Assembly (NCBI RefSeq): GCF_009389715.1
Contig: NW_024067666.1
Location: 1,529,001-1,593,000 of the forward strand
Direction: 5' to 3'
DNA: 64,000 nt
Source of the DNA: Phoenix dactylifera
Lineage: Eukaryota; Streptophyta; Magnoliopsida; Arecales; Arecaceae
A program made the translations under genes and the position numbers. The notes under the pieces were generated by a model. It worked only from the letters and a program-made list of their open reading frames with translations, was not told where the DNA came from and did no database searches. This document shows, one piece after another, positions 34,737 through 45,924 of the stretch. Every line of letters starts with the position of its first letter. The first letter of the stretch is position 1.

Positions 34737-35095
34737 GATGTAAAGGGAGGCAAAAGGGGCCATCCGACTTTTATAGAAGATTAATCGTATTTACAACAGA
34801 GATGAGGGACAGAGATGAGTTATATTATCAAGGAAGGAGAGGAACGGATGCAAGAAAAATAAACTGACTCTAAATTAAGTGTCTGATAAATCAGGACAGA
34901 AAATGTTGATACTCATAAGAAGAAGCTGTGGAGGAAAGAACCTCATCCAGACCAACAAGCAGGAGCATTAATTGCCTGAAAGCTCCAAGCAATTTTACAA
35001 AGATTCCCAGGTGTTGATTTCGAAGCAATGATTTTGCGACAAGCCTCCCTTAGTAGACTATGCAAGCAAAAGAAGAGAAAAAAAGTTGTTAGGGA
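34737..35095 (-). mobile_element. 5'-truncated L1 tail, same subfamily as 12193-12665
   Basis: 34737-34976 matches 12193-12440. On the minus strand a frame with KIAWSFQAINAPACWSG-stop precedes a 3' UTR ending CCCTTTACATCATC. The upstream limit near 35095 is approximate. Confidence 0.5.
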
Positions 35096-35634
35096 TGGGT
35101 GATGGCTTGCTAGTTACCGGTTCTTCTCTTAAGCCTGTATTGCTGTGCTGCATCAGATGTCAATTATTCTCTGTTCATCCCCAGATAGGAACTGCGGTAA
35201 CAATCAAATCAGACAATGAATCCCCAATGAAACTTTGGCATTATTAGTTTTTTGCAATCATCATGCTCACACTGTTACAAAATTAGGATTTCAAATAAAT
35301 TGATTGTTATGTTTGGGGCTTATGTCTTATTTATGGCATGCAGTTTATAAGCAATCAAGTAGTATTAAACATAAAAAAGGTTTTAGTTAACGTGATTTCA
35401 ACCATCCATCATTATCTTGGCACAAGCCAAACCACTAGTCACCATACTGCCAAAGTGTGGTCCAAGTTGGTCCTCATTGTTCATATGTGGGAGAGGAGGT
35501 GGTGAGCCCAATTAGAGGTTTGTTTTGTAGGGTCCTCAGTAGCGGGTGCAAAGATTTTGTCATGACACCAATAGTCACATGGTGCTTTCAATAGTAAGTG
35601 GAAATAAAGACAACTAGCTTCTTCGTGGCAAAAC
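35096..35634. other. Non-genic
   Basis: No gene or clear repeat is seen. Confidence 0.35.
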
Positions 35635-36173
35635 AATGGCAATACGAATTTAACTGTGTAATTCGTTCAACTTATTTAACCTATTGTACATTGAGTTAGA
35701 TCAGGTTCAAATCTGAATTTTGACTTGTTTAATAAATAAATCAGTTTCGGGTTGATAGATTTTGATCTATCATATATTCTGTAGCAATCCACGATCTCAT
35801 CCAAAAAGGCTAGCCAGAAGATTTTGATCTCACACAGGTTCTCACATACTCTCTCATTCAAGCCCTGACGTCCTCGTCAAGCTAAGGATTCAAATCTAAT
35901 CACAAGCACCATGATTGGCCCGTGATCAACTCCAATGGATTCGTGCTGCAGTGTCCCCTAGTCCACATAGATTATGGGCTGGGTTTGCTCTAATACCATT
36001 TGTAACAACCCATGACCTTACCCAAAATGGCTAGTCGGAAGGTATTATTTGAGTTTTTTGATTTTATATAAGTACCTAAGATCTATCCAGTGAATAATTA
36101 ATGTGAGACTAAAAATATGCTCGCACGAGTCCTCGCATATTCGACCCAATCCGATCCGACCTGATTGTAACCC
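35635..36173. mobile_element. MITE, GGGTGGCAAT family, copy 3, split by TRIM-1
   Basis: The left part (AACTTATTTAACC, GGTTCAAATCTG, GGGTTGATAGATTTT) and the right part (CCCAATCCGATCCGACCTGATTG) align in order with 55964-56175. The break is exactly at the TRIM-1 insertion at 35780-36137. The outer ends are worn. Confidence 0.65.
35780..36137 (-). mobile_element. TRIM-1 inserted in a MITE
   Basis: A 358-bp element with a perfect TATTC target duplication (35775-35779, 36138-36142). The right-hand LTR copy is 36001-36137 (137 bp); the other LTR is shorter. The internal region carries the primer site (TAATACCA on the plus strand next to the LTR) and the CTTGACGAGGACGTCAGGGC block common to the family. 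Confidence 0.9.
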
Positions 36174-36177
36174 ATAA

Positions 36178-36602
36178 ACACGGTCTCCAAATTCTTCTTT
36201 CTATAGACGCCACTCATGTATCAGAGAGACATGGGATCAGCTGGTAATTGCATTTGGTCGGCAAATCTAGCATGAAAAGAACTTTTGCATGCCGTCAGCT
36301 GGTCACTGCTCACTTATAAGGTTCCTCTAACATCCCCTTCTGTAATTACCTAATGGATTCAGCCGATGCCCATAACCTTTCAAAGAACGCAAAAAAATCT
36401 CCTATTCCATGGAGGTGGGCTAAAATATCAACATCAATTCTCATCTCAGAAATTAATATGCACATGGTTTGATGTAACGGTGGATCGTGACAGGTCCAAA
36501 TTTCTCGGTTCCACCTGCTCGCTATTCACATACAAGACATACGCACATGAACTCCATTGTCCCCTCTGCTGTTGCTTCTGCCCGTGATTTGGTTAGCTAT
36601 TT
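36178..36602. other. Non-genic
   Basis: No gene is supported; a 73-residue frame at 36366-36587 has no family features. Confidence 0.35.
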
Positions 36603-37470
36603 TTTTCCCCCCAAAGTGAAGCAATCACAGCGATGAAAGTTGCATGGTCGCATTGGGACGAGGCTATTCTGCTTTTTGCCTATGTTACTTTTAAGGTTGT
36701 TGAGGTCAGAGATTGGTGAATATTTCCCCCTTTCAAAAAAGAAAATGAGAAAAACACAGCGAAGGAAAAACTATGCGAATCATTGTAAAATAAAGGCTCT
36801 TGTCACATGTCAATCTTAAAACTGAGATTGCATTTCTAAAATTAGAGTCAGAATTTTGATTTATAACTATTTGCTACTTGATTTTCAAGCTATTAATCCC
36901 GATATTTAGTCTATCGGCATGGGTTTTTGTTAGGATTTTGAGTGTTGAATTAGAGGACCTCAGTTAGGATCTTTATCGGTATGGATCTTTGTTAGGATTA
37001 GGAGTTTTTAATTAGAGGAACTTAAAGTCTCAATTTTTTTCCCCCCAAAGTGAAGCAATCACAGCGATGAAAGTTGCATGGTCGCATTGGGACGAGGCTA
37101 TTCTGCTTTTTGCCTATGTTACTTTTAAGGTTGTTGAGGTCAGAGATTGGTGAATATTTCCCCCTTTCAAAAAAGAAAATGAGAAAAACACAGCGAAGGA
37201 AAAACTATGCGAATCATTGTAAAATAAAGGCTCTTGTCACATGTCAATCTTAAAACTGAGATTGCATTTCTAAAATTAGAGTCAGAATTTTGATTTATAA
37301 CTATTTGCTACTTGATTTTCAAGCTATTAATCCCGATATTTAGTCTATCGGCATGGGTTTTTGTTAGGATTTTGAGTGTTGAATTAGAGGACCTCAGTTA
37401 GGATCTTTATCGGTATGGATCTTTGTTAGGATTAGGAGTTTTTAATTAGAGGAACTTAAAGTCTCAATTT
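36603..37470. repeat. 434-bp tandem duplication, two apparently identical copies
   Basis: Copy 1 (about 36603-37036) and copy 2 (about 37037-37470) agree at every base I compared by eye. The join falls in a T-then-C run (TTTTTTTCCCCCC). The content is non-coding and contains its own short repeats (TCGGTATGGATC, TTGTTAGGATT). Confidence 0.9.
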
Positions 37471-37532
37471 TGGCATACGCATTAATATAGTACAATGCAA
37501 TATGGCGGCTTAGAGTTGTAACGGATGAGAGT

Positions 37533-37669
37533 TGTAACAACTCAGAGCCTGACTAAAAATAACTAGGCAGAAGGTATTAATTGGACTTCTTCACCATATA
37601 TAAGTATCCACTATCTATCGAGTACATAGTCAATGTGGGACTAAATACACGCTATCATGAATCCTCACA
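37533..37669 (-). mobile_element. TRIM-1 solo LTR
   Basis: 137 bp from TGTAACAACTC to TCCTCACA, containing AATGTGGGACTA (the inverse of the TAGTCCCACATT element) and CATATATAAG. It is flanked by AGAGT and AGAGC, a near-perfect target duplication. Confidence 0.8.
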
Positions 37670-38225
37670 AGAGCTATTACTAATAACTATAGCATTGTTT
37701 CCTGATCTCCAATTTGGAATTTCTTATGTTCTGGGAAAGGGAGATCAGATTTGTTTTTGGGAAAACAGATGGATTAAGGAGTTCACCTTTAAAAGACTAC
37801 TTTCTATTGCTCAATTGTTCAGTTCTAGTATCAGACCTCTAATTGCTATAGAATACTGGGATTTATTAGACCCCATTAATAACTTGTCTTTATCCGAGAG
37901 CTTTAACAGTATTATATGGAGATGGACTGCCAATGAGAATTTCTCTGCAAGTCATTTTATCAGCTTCTTAATTTTGGAGGAATTACTATTCCAGGGCGTA
38001 CGAACATTTGGAAAGCTTGTGCTTCTGAGAAGGTCAATCTTGTTGGCTTGCCTCTAGAGACAGGATTTTAATTGCTGACGACTTGATCAAAAGATGATGG
38101 CCTCATGTTCTAGCTTGTACTTTGTGCAACTCATAGAACAAATCATTCAAAGAACTGATCATGGTTATCCCAAACTGCTAGAAAGATTGGAGTTCTATTC
38201 CTCTTCTAAGCAATCTAACTCATAT
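37670..38225 (+). mobile_element. L1 ORF2 fragment
   Basis: The plus strand reads GKGDQICFWENRWI, then SESFNSIIWRWTANENFS, then a broken zf-RVT region near 38070-38200. These are L1 ORF2 connector motifs. The fragment is degraded and truncated at both ends. Confidence 0.8.
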
Positions 38226-38321
38226 TGATAAATTTCGTTGCCTTTGTTTCTCTTAAGATAACATCCTGTATCTTTTCTTCATTTTTATATCCCATGGAAA
38301 GAAATTGTAGGGAAACCCAAG

Positions 38322-38327
<6 letters not shown>

Positions 38328-38360
<33 letters not shown>

Positions 38361-38372
38361 GTCTCTCTCTCT
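38328..38372. repeat. (CT)n microsatellite
   Basis: A CT dinucleotide tract of about 45 bp with one GG interruption. 38226-38684 otherwise shows nothing except the probable 3' region of the minus-strand gene ending at 38685. Confidence 0.85.
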
Positions 38373-38684
38373 GTGTCATTAATGGAGATTTGGTTTTTAC
38401 ATGTACGATAACCACCTATTGTCGTTGCTTAGAGCCATAACTAATCAATATACCATTGACTCCAGACTCCCAAGCAGACCAATAAAAAAAGAAAGAAACA
38501 TCGAAGGGACACTTTGTCTTTTCCTCTGGTATTATCGTGGAGATTCCCTCAGCTACCATCCGAGCAAAACAGAAATACTTTAACTAAGAGTAAAAAAACT
38601 AACTTTGATGATATGCTAATAATTAGACCTTTTTGGGGGGTTTCTTGAGAACAAAAAGATGGTGATGGATATTGATAATTAGAC

Positions 38685-39118
38685 TTACAGTCTTTTTGAT
38701 GTGCATGGGAAGCCTAGCATGTCCAACAGAGTCTCTTCTCTGATCTCTTCAAAGATTACAGTTTCTATCTCGATTCCAATCTCTCTAATCTCAGATTGGA
38801 AATGCCTCCATTCTTCTCTAGACTCCGAGACTTCTGAATCTACCAACTGGGCTATGTCAGCGACATCTCCTCTCTTCTTTTCCCATGTAAAGATACGCTC
38901 CTTAATGATGCTTTTAGCTCTCTCTGGGCTCAAACATTCATAGGAGTCCCAAATTCTTTTCTCCACCTCCCTCACACAGTCCAACAGAAGTTGGTATGAT
39001 CGATCTAACTCCTTCTTGGTGTTGGCATACTGAGAAAGAAAAGAAGCAGACCCGAGAAGCTCTTCAAAACCAAACCAAGAAGCAGCTTTTGTTTCCATTC
39101 CTGAACTAAAACTTGACG
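38685..39118 (-). CDS. DUF4378/TRM-like protein, exon 2
   Basis: Second exon of a two-exon minus-strand gene. It starts after a TTCTCCCTCAG acceptor and restores the frame of exon 1 (a TCG serine codon spans the junction). It encodes SSFSSGMETKAASWFGFEELLGS, a helical stretch (CVREVEKRIWDSYECL), then EREWR-type acidic helices and IEIETVIFEEIREETLLDML near the C-terminus. The last segment resembles the end of plant DUF4378 proteins, which include the TON1-recruiting-motif (TRM) microtubule-associated families. The full protein is 313 aa, short for the group. The exact subfamily is uncertain. Confidence 0.75.
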
Positions 39119-39230
39119 CTGAGGGAGAACCAGAAAAAAAAAAAGGAACAAAGAAAGAATTCATTACAATTTATATTGATGTTAGGGGTTAAAGAAATGT
39201 TGCTATACTTTATAGAAAGCTTAAACTTAC

Positions 39231-39738
39231 AATGGTTGTGAATGGGGGAGGCTTCATTGGAGTGCAGTTCAAGCACTGAAATAGGACTCAGCTGGTTGGC
39301 GTCCTCCAAAGATCTCCATTGCATCTGTCCATTTGATTCTCTTTGATTAACAGCACTGGAACTCGACAACCTGCGGAATTCTGCGACATGGCTCTCTCTT
39401 CCCAGCTCAAGGAAACAACCAAAGACACCCCATCTTCCATTCTCAAGAGCTAGGCCTTCGCAGCTCAAAGCCTTCCTGATGGCCTTCCGACACAAAAATT
39501 TGTTTAGTATACAACTTAGTAGGCCACCTCTCTTCCTCTTGAAGCCATGGCTGCCGAGCTTTGGCAGCCTTGTGCAAGCGCCCCCAGGCCAGCACGAGAC
39601 CGTGGCCTGAGACCTCAATGCCCTGTCCGAATACCCATTCTCCAAGAGGTAGACGTCCAGCAAGAAAGGCTCTTGCTCTTCTTCCAGCAGCTCAAAGAGC
39701 CTCCTCTGGTGCTGCACTTGTCTGGGCGGAGAGGCCAT
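39231..39738 (-). CDS. DUF4378/TRM-like protein, exon 1
   Basis: First exon, encoding MASPPRQVQHQRRLFELLEE and continuing through LLENGYSDR, a Cys-containing basic stretch, and QLSPISVLELHSNEASP. The last of these is the LSPVSVLE-type motif often found upstream of DUF4378. A donor (CATT then GTAAGT) ends it at 39231. I chose the ATG at 39738 rather than 39876 because a TATATATT (about 39878-39885, minus strand) lies just before the earlier ATG, which leaves no room for a leader. The intron is 112 bp. No signal peptide or membrane segment is evident. Confidence 0.75.
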
Positions 39739-39875
39739 TAGACCTCCACCTTGAAGGCTTTGTAGGAGATTTGATAAGATGATTTGGACTGTAGAAAGAG
39801 GAGGAAAAGACTTGGAGGTGGCTTGGATATGAGTGAAAGAGGGATGGGAGAAGGAGAGGAAGGAGAAAAGAATCA

Positions 39876-39887
39876 AATATATATTTC
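39876..39887 (-). promoter_or_regulatory. TATA box of the DUF4378-like gene
   Basis: Minus-strand AAATATATATTT lies about 140 bp before the chosen start codon, giving a leader of about 110 nt. Confidence 0.5.
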
Positions 39888-42260
39888 CTGATTTGCAAGT
39901 AACCCTTGAGTCTAGTTAGACACGGTAAAGAATCTGAGGGTTGTTTGGAATTACTTTTGGGCTATTTGTGGGGAAAGACCTGGTAGCCTTTCTGAACCTG
40001 GGACAATGCCTGTCATCAGGTGGAATAGATAAACCTAGCATTATGTCCTTTCTTATAAACATGGTCTGCATTGTCCGCTGAAACAAAACCATTTGAATTT
40101 CTATATACACTCTAGGAATCTATCACATACAACCCCCTGAAAAGCCACTATTTGTATGCCAACCCCAAAAGAACTGCTGATATTTGTATGCCAACCCCTG
40201 AAGAACTGCTGAACAACAAAATAAATGTTAGGGTATATTGTTCAAGGTTTAACCTAAGGGCCGGATGACTTATTTGACCTCTAGTTGGCCGTACTTAAGT
40301 GAGGTTGAGGTCCATTTCTAGTATCATTCATCTTTCCTGTTTGGTCCTTCTCCGGTCATCCTTCATCCAGTCTTCTTCCTTTGCATCAGCATTTCAGTGG
40401 ATAAAATGATCATATAAAGTGCTAGGATTTTTTATTTCTTCTCTCTACTTTTTTGTGAAATACATTGAACATGCTATATTCTGACTCAAAACCTTGCAAA
40501 TATATGAAGCAGGTTTCACATCTCCATACCGAATCCCGTACTAGTATTATCTTGTTACAGTATCAGCACACTTTGTACAACAATCAGTTCGGCATACTGA
40601 GACTCAGTACTCTCCCAATAAATCAAGTCTTGTTTCGATATTGGTACAGTACAGTTCATCTAATAGAGAATAGTACTCATAGGTATGGTGAATCTTGATA
40701 TAAAATACTTGAAAACAAAGTCATGTTTAGAAAATACTCATGAGGTATTACCTTGTGGCGAATGCTTCTTAATTATATTGTAAAGGTGAATTTGAATCTT
40801 GAGGGTGTACTTGCGAACATCGTCACCTTTATCCAGACAAGTTAGTCATGCAGTGAAGACTAGAGGCGGGAACGAACTGCACGGTTGAAATGTCATCAAA
40901 ATGATCCGAGTAGCCAAAAGAAAATGTGGTTGCTAAGTACCCAATGGTCCCTACAGTGTTGTTGGGTAGTGGATGGAGGCATGAGTCCGTGACAAGCGAG
41001 AGAGAGAGAGAGGATTGAACTGATTTGTCGTTGGGATTCTGGGGGCGAACCGAATAGTGGTTTGCCTGCTACTCTCCAAAGTGTACTGCTGCTCCTTGGT
41101 CATGGTGGTGTGGTAGTACCACGCCGAGAGCCGAGAATGCTTCAAAGTTCAAAACCATATCACCTTTTGGCCCTTCTGCTCTGAGCCCGAGGGAGTATGT
41201 CTTCAGGTTCAGGGCCAGAAGTCACTCTTCGCAGCTCCTTTTCCACTGGGCAGTGGGCAGTGAGGAGTCCAACCCCAGTCCATGTAATTTGCTTTGGCTC
41301 CTCTGCCCGAGAACAAGAAACAAAGTCATGGCAAGATGGCTAGCCATTAGCTTGCACACCTCTTGGATTTCCATCTTTGTGGAATGTGCTCGCCTTTCAG
41401 GCTCCCACCTTAAGAAGGAGCTTTGGCTAGGAGAGGCTGCGGCACAACTACTTCGTTCGACCAAACTAAGGGAAAGAGACCCTGTTCATGGATGGATGGT
41501 GGCCAGCTGATTTGATTCCAAATGGGCCATTGGTTGTACTTCGCAAAGCAGGGCAATCAGATCTCCTGAAGAAATTTCTCAGTGCTACCACTCGCACTCA
41601 AGTGAATGTGTCCATGGTGCTGACCATTGCTCCTCCAACATCATGCATGTGACCTTTCGTTTCTGATGTGGATTTACCAGAGCTTATTACCATTCCCTGA
41701 TGGAAATTTGTCAAGTTCCATGCTTTCATGTCCAATTTCTTTTCTCAAAAGATATGGTGATTTGATGGAAAGCCTTTTTCTCTCCTTTCTTATCAACTTT
41801 TCTTGGACTTTGGTTGCACGCATGCACAGGCACGTTTGAAAGTATGTTGACCCATTATACTTGAAAACGTGCCCTGTATGGCCGAATACATTATATGATC
41901 ATGTTTGAAAAATTTCCTGATATGGCTTGGTTCACTTAAATTTTCTTGAATCTTTTTTGTTAACCATGACTTGTCACATCCAATATTTCCCCGAGGCTTT
42001 GCCTAACAAGCGTCGTCCTCTTGATGGTGAAAAAAAAAAGAATGCATTATCCTCCACTTTATAAATTATGGAATGAGCTATCCAAAATTGAGCATGTCCT
42101 TATCATTGAATGTTAACTTGATTTTGAACTGCCAGACAAGAGAGTTCCCATATCCACCAAGCAGAGTTAGGATTCCCCACCCCATAATACTTCTCCCAGA
42201 ACCAAATCTACCTTGATCTCTAGTAAAAACACAACCATGTAAAAGCCTTTCTATCCATGT
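39888..42260. other. Non-genic
   Basis: No gene is recognised. Short near-tandem text recurs at 40150-40210 (TATTTGTATGCCAACCCC twice). GTACAGTA-type low-complexity sequence at 40520-40690 resembles 45264-45424. Confidence 0.4.
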
Positions 42261-42261
42261 G

Positions 42262-42400
42262 CCCAGCCATATGGATAGTACCGTATGGGTTGAAGATGGA
42301 AAGCTTCCTCGGGCACTCCGAGATATTTTATTCTCTGATTTTATTGGATGTAATCGTACTCGTTAGATATGAATCACCCATCCTAACAAAAAAAAAAAAA
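42262..42400 (+). mobile_element. 5'-truncated tail of an RNase H-type L1
   Basis: The reading VEDGKLPRALRDILFSD, IGCNRTR and then TATGAATCACCCATCCTAAC-A13 parallels the last 130 bp of the full-length L1 at 15667-22030. It is a different, short copy of the same or a sister subfamily. Confidence 0.8.
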
Positions 42401-42715
42401 TCTTCTATCGAGATAATATATTAGCACAAAGGAAGAGAGGCTCCAGCCAGTATCGAAACATCAACCTAAATTTTTATTCCTAATTGCGTATATAAACTTT
42501 CCGATGATAATTGAAAAGATTTTCTATTTTTTTATTGAAGATGATCGAAAAGATTGTGTTAGCTCTTGCTTCACATACCTCCATGAAAATCCAAATCAAA
42601 GCCTCGGTTCTCCAGTAGTTCAATTATTTTCTTGCGACGGATGCTACTGGTTGTATATATTCTAGGACTCTATAAATCAGACCCTTCGACATATAAAAAA
42701 ATAATTAAAAATAAA

Positions 42716-43165
42716 GAGTTTTTTGCACGAATATCCTTCTAAATATCGGATTTTGCATAAATACCCTTCCAAAATTGATATTTGCATGTATACCCTCCTA
42801 AAACACTTGTTTTGTCATTCTTTTTTTATTATTTTTTGTTTTGCATGTGTACCCATGCTATCTAACGACGTTAAAAAATTAACGGTTTCAAATTAAAATA
42901 ACTAAAATACCCTAAATGAGTAAATATACAAATAGATTGTGATCCCGATAGGAGAAGAAGATAGGAACAATAGCGTAATTTTAAAATTTTATTTTATTTT
43001 TAATTAATATAAATATAATTTTTTTTAACACCGTTAGAACAACTGTTATATTACAGACATTTGTACAATAACAAAATTTTACGAGAGTATTAATGCAAAT
43101 ATCAATTTTTGAAGAATATTTATGTAAAATTTAATATTTAAAAGAGTATTCATAAAAAAAAACTC
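42716..43165. mobile_element. Long-TIR MITE, Mutator-like, copy 1
   Basis: The left arm GAGTTTTTTGCACGAATATCC and the right arm (inverse GAGTTTTTTTTTATGAATACTC) continue as inverted repeats for well over 100 bp with TTGATATTTGCAT-type blocks. A+T-rich candidate 9-bp flanks (AAAAATAAA/AAAAAAAAA) fit a Mutator-like element only weakly. Confidence 0.75.
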
Positions 43166-44045
43166 AAAAAAAAAATCAGCTTCCTCGCCTACAGCAGCAG
43201 AAGATTTTAGAGCAGAGTCATCTTTACTCCTCAGCACACTCCTGCAAGTGTGTTTCCAATACCAACTTCCGAAGTGGATCATCCACAAACTCTCAGAAAC
43301 TCATTTATGAGTTCCAGCCGTGTATGCATAGGCAAAACCAAAGGATTGTACAATTATTGTCTAGAAAAGTGAAAAAAAAAAAATTCACCTGTGCTTTCCG
43401 TCCAAAAGCAGCAGAGAAAATTTCCATGTGTCGGCGAAATTGTTGAGCATTGGACTACTCAATTGCACTTTTCAGGGCTTGTTCCCATCTTTTTCACTGC
43501 CATTACTAGTCTAAATAAAGTGAATAACTTTCTTTTACCTCATTTCTGGAAAGAAAAAGGCATTTAAAACTAAAAAGAAAAGAAAAGAAAAGAAAAGAAA
43601 TTAAAACTCTGCTTCAAATTCTCAATGGGCTAGCCATTATGCGATTTTTGTTTGCAGTACCTTTGAGTCACAAGCACGTGAGCCATGATTTTAAATGTAC
43701 GGCAGATGAAAACAACAGTGATATAAGCCAATGATTAATGACATTAGTGCGTGACTTTTTATTTTTACTGCGAGTGAAATTATGAATTCTGTTAAAGAAT
43801 GCTTACACATCAAAAGGTCAAGGTCAACCAATGCGTTGAGAGTAGTACTGTAGCCTGCCTCTTGTGTGACGACAAAAAAAGTTTCTTGCTCCACGCGGCA
43901 TAGGTGGATTAATATAACGAGTGGGAGACAGTGACATAGGAACAGCGATCATAGACTGCTATTTTTTTAGAGAGTAAATCCAAAAGAAGGAAAGAAATAG
44001 AACTCTTTTTACCAAGGGAGTCCTTTAGTGCCTTAACTTAACAAA
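43166..44045. repeat. Non-genic spacer with (AAAAG)n at 43569-43599
   Basis: A short AAAAG microsatellite and otherwise unassigned DNA. Confidence 0.5.
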
Positions 44046-44051
44046 CCCCCC

Positions 44052-44072
<21 letters not shown>
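44046..44072. repeat. 27-C homopolymer followed by A10
   Basis: An uninterrupted run of 27 C, then A. Runs this long are rare in plant DNA. The tract could form i-motif or G-quadruplex structures, or could be an assembly or sequencing artefact. Confidence 0.95.
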
Positions 44073-44082
<10 letters not shown>

Positions 44083-44137
44083 GCACATACCAAAAAAAAT
44101 TGTTCATAAAAAAAAAAACTCTCGGTATATTTTTTTT

Positions 44138-44597
44138 GAATTTTTTATATGAATACTCTCCTAAATATCGGATTTTGTATTAATATCCTTTCAAAATTGA
44201 TATTTGCATGTATACCCTCGTAAAACACTTGTTTTGCTATTCTACCTCTTTTTTATTTTTGTTTTTGCATATGTATCCATGCTATTTAACGACGTTAAAA
44301 AAATAACGGTTTCAAATTAAAATGACTAAAATACCCTTAATGGGTAGACATGCAAATAGATCGCGATCCTGATAAGTGATAGCAGGAAAAGAAGACAGGG
44401 ATAATAGCGTAATTTTAAAAATTTATTTTATTTTTAATTAGTATAAATATGATTTTTCTTAACACCATTAAAACAACCGTTATATTATGAGCATTTGTAC
44501 AATAATGGAGTTTGACGAGGGTATACATGTACATATCAATTTGGAAAGGTATTTATACAAAATCCGATATTTAGAAGGGCATCCATGCAAAAAACTC
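44138..44597. mobile_element. Long-TIR MITE, Mutator-like, copy 2
   Basis: Same family and orientation as 42716-43165. It begins GAATTTTTTATATGAATACTC, ends GCATCCATGCAAAAAACTC, and shares the interior GACGTTAAAAAA(A/T)TAACGGTTTC. Confidence 0.75.
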
Positions 44598-44830
44598 ATC
44601 TTTTTTTCTTGGCAAGCCTCTCCGTCTATCCTCTTTTCCATCAAGCTGTCTCTCCTATTTGTAAGGCCTTCTTATCCTCCTTCATATCCCTTCACATTTA
44701 AGTCTCCTTCACATGATGGTAGGCTTCTCTCAACAGTCAGGCATGGTACATCAAAATGGATGTCATAAACAGAATGAACTCCATTTTTGTCATATTCTAG
44801 TAGTATAAAAATTGAGGCTAATGTACGCTG

Positions 44831-45259
44831 TGTAACAATTGAGGATCTCACACAAAATGACAAGCCAGAATGTATGATTTAGTTTTTTTGATTTTGTATA
44901 TGTACTCAAAATCTACCCAACGAATAACCAATATGGAACTAAACATATGCCCACGCGGGTCCTCATATACTCTCCTTGTTTAAGCCCTGATGTCTTCGTT
45001 ATACTAAAAGTTCAAATCCAATCACAAATACCACCATCGGCTTATGGTCAGCCCTAATAGAATCATGCTGTAATGTCCTTTAGCCCACATAGATTATAGG
45101 TTAGATCTGCTCTGATACCATTTATAACAACTCAAGACTTCACTTAAAATGGCTAGCCGAAAAGTATGATTTAGATTCCTCGATCTTGTATAGGTACCCA
45201 AGATTTATCCAACGAATAACCAATATGGGACTAAACACATGCCCGCGCGAGGCCTTGCA
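44831..45259 (-). mobile_element. TRIM-1, complete, two LTRs
   Basis: LTRs 44831-44967 and 45123-45259 (137 bp each) flank a 155-bp internal region. A perfect CGCTG target duplication lies at 44826-44830 and 45260-45264. A primer site (CTGATACCA on the plus strand) adjoins the LTR. The LTRs differ clearly, so the insertion is old. Confidence 0.9.
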
Positions 45260-45424
45260 CGCTGTCTCAGTACTAGGCTCCATACTGGTGCTATTCTATT
45301 ACTATGTAGATATACTCGATAAGAAGTCTGATTCAGCAATACTGAGTGTCGGTATGCCCTCCACACCGTATACTAGTACCAAATCAGTACAGTACGGTAC
45401 GTTCCGTATGGTTTAGTTCGGTAC

Positions 45425-45919
45425 TGTGAGGCCCAATAGTCCCACATCGGAAAGACTCGTTCCGGAGCCTGGGCATATGAGGTGGGTGTCTCCAAATTCC
45501 GCAGATGCGTTTTGGATGGAAAACAAAATCGGAGAGGGGTGAAGGACGCTTGCGTGAAGGCACAGAACCGGATAATATTTGGCAGGGGCACTGGGTGTCT
45601 CATGTGCCTCGCGCAGGTGAGGGCGTGACATTTGATATCAGAGCCGAGGACAACTCTTGTCCGATGGTGGAAAGGATGTAAGGCCCAATAGTCCTACATT
45701 GAAAAGACTCGTTTCAGAGCCTAGGCATATAAGGTGGGTGTCTCCAAATCCTACAGACGCATTTTGGGTGAAAAACAAAATCGGAGAGGGGTAAAGGATG
45801 CTTGCGTGAAGCCCCGGAATCGGACAATATCTGGCAGAGGAGCCCTGCGGTCCCCCCTCGTGTGGTCTCCACGTGGGCACTGGGTGCCTCACGTGCCCCA
45901 CGCAGGCGGGGGCGTGACA
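45425..45919 (+). mobile_element. TRIM-2, two LTRs and a 46-bp internal region
   Basis: LTRs 45425-45630 and 45677-45919 flank an internal region of 46 bp (45631-45676) that starts TTTGATATCAGAGCCGAGG and ends GGTGGAAAGGA. A perfect GGTAC target duplication lies at 45420-45424 and 45920-45924. The LTR begins TGTGAGGCCCAATAGTCCC. It inserted into a GTACGGTACG-rich stretch. Confidence 0.92.
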
Positions 45920-45924
45920 GGTAC

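Noticed and set aside
40951-41510. Opposed short open frames
   Set aside because: No family features; consistent with chance.
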